This document shows, piece after piece, positions 63,481 through 64,000 of a stretch of 64,000 nucleotides of DNA. Both the position numbers and the translations under genes were made by a program. The DNA comes from Pseudalkalibacillus hwajinpoensis (lineage in GTDB: Bacteria > Bacillota > Bacilli > Bacillales > Guptibacillaceae), in assembly GCF_015234585.1 (NCBI RefSeq), contig NZ_JADFCM010000010.1:47632-111631 (forward strand), written 5' to 3'. Every line of letters starts with the position of its first letter. Position 1 is the stretch's first letter. The notes beneath the pieces were generated by a model. It was not told the origin of the DNA and made no database searches. It saw only the letters and a program-made list of their open reading frames with translations.

Positions 63481-64000
<520 letters not shown>

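Overview
The window is a chromosomal segment of a low-GC, endospore-forming Firmicute of the family Bacillaceae. The evidence is gene content and order matching Bacillus subtilis (the sigma-B operon next to ndoAI-ndoA, alr, acpS and ydbST; the sigW-rsiW-cdaA-cdaR-glmM-glmS block), strong AGGAGG-type ribosome sites, a glmS ribozyme and a Spo0E-like protein. I cannot fix the genus. I see no prophage, insertion sequence or CRISPR array.

Layout. 1-15.2 kb, mostly minus strand: the 5' part of tex, the eight-gene stressosome/sigma-B operon (rsbR-S-T-U-V-W-sigB-rsbX), the NdoA toxin/antitoxin pair, alr, a ydcC lipoprotein, nnr, acpS, a plus-strand rhomboid protease, and ydbS-ydbT. Inserted between the rhomboid gene and ydbT is a two-gene unit absent from the B. 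subtilis order: a free-standing cobalamin-binding protein with the CarH-type light-sensor motif, overlapping a PAS-coil-STAS protein of the RsbR/YtvA type. 15.5-37 kb: mixed metabolism and stress genes, including an O-methyltransferase, a quinone oxidoreductase with divergent TetR regulator, UvsE, DegV, a FadH-like reductase, two nucleotidyltransferases around csaA, an esterase, MscL, a DUF819 transporter, a short-chain dehydrogenase, the BdbC/thioredoxin pair, a Xaa-Pro peptidase, bioY with a BirA operator, a YibQ-type deacetylase, a broken N-acetyltransferase gene and a YkhA thioesterase. An iron-regulated locus at 32.3-32.7 kb has two Fur boxes, a small membrane protein and a probable FsrA-like small RNA.

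37.5-43.3 kb: the mannitol PTS cluster mtlA-mtlR-mtlF-mtlD, in which MtlA carries two EIIB domains. 43.3-49.4 kb: metal homeostasis (CadA-type ATPase, ZIP transporter, copZ-copA-csoR with a CsoR operator in its promoter). 49.5-53.4 kb: an arginine-deiminase-fold enzyme and a ycgH/ycgG/ycgF-like amino-acid transport cluster. 53.5-60.8 kb: glmS with its ribozyme, glmM, the c-di-AMP synthase pair cdaA-cdaR, and rsiW-sigW with a sigma-W autoregulatory promoter. 60.9-62.1 kb: a Spo0E-like protein and arginase with an ARG box. 62.3-64 kb: ten tRNA genes, 5S rRNA and the 3' part of 23S rRNA, all minus strand.

How it fits together. The RsbR/S/T stressosome activates RsbU, which dephosphorylates RsbV and frees sigma-B from RsbW. 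The B12/STAS pair may add a cobalamin-light input to this hub. CdaA, GlmM and GlmS tie c-di-AMP signalling to cell-wall amino-sugar supply, next to the envelope-stress sigma-W. The copper, zinc/cadmium and iron loci each show matching operator sites. The most unusual observations are the B12/STAS pair, the FsrA-like RNA locus, the double-EIIB MtlA, an mscL gene whose natural start appears to be AUC, and a family of long hairpin repeats with compensatory stem changes.
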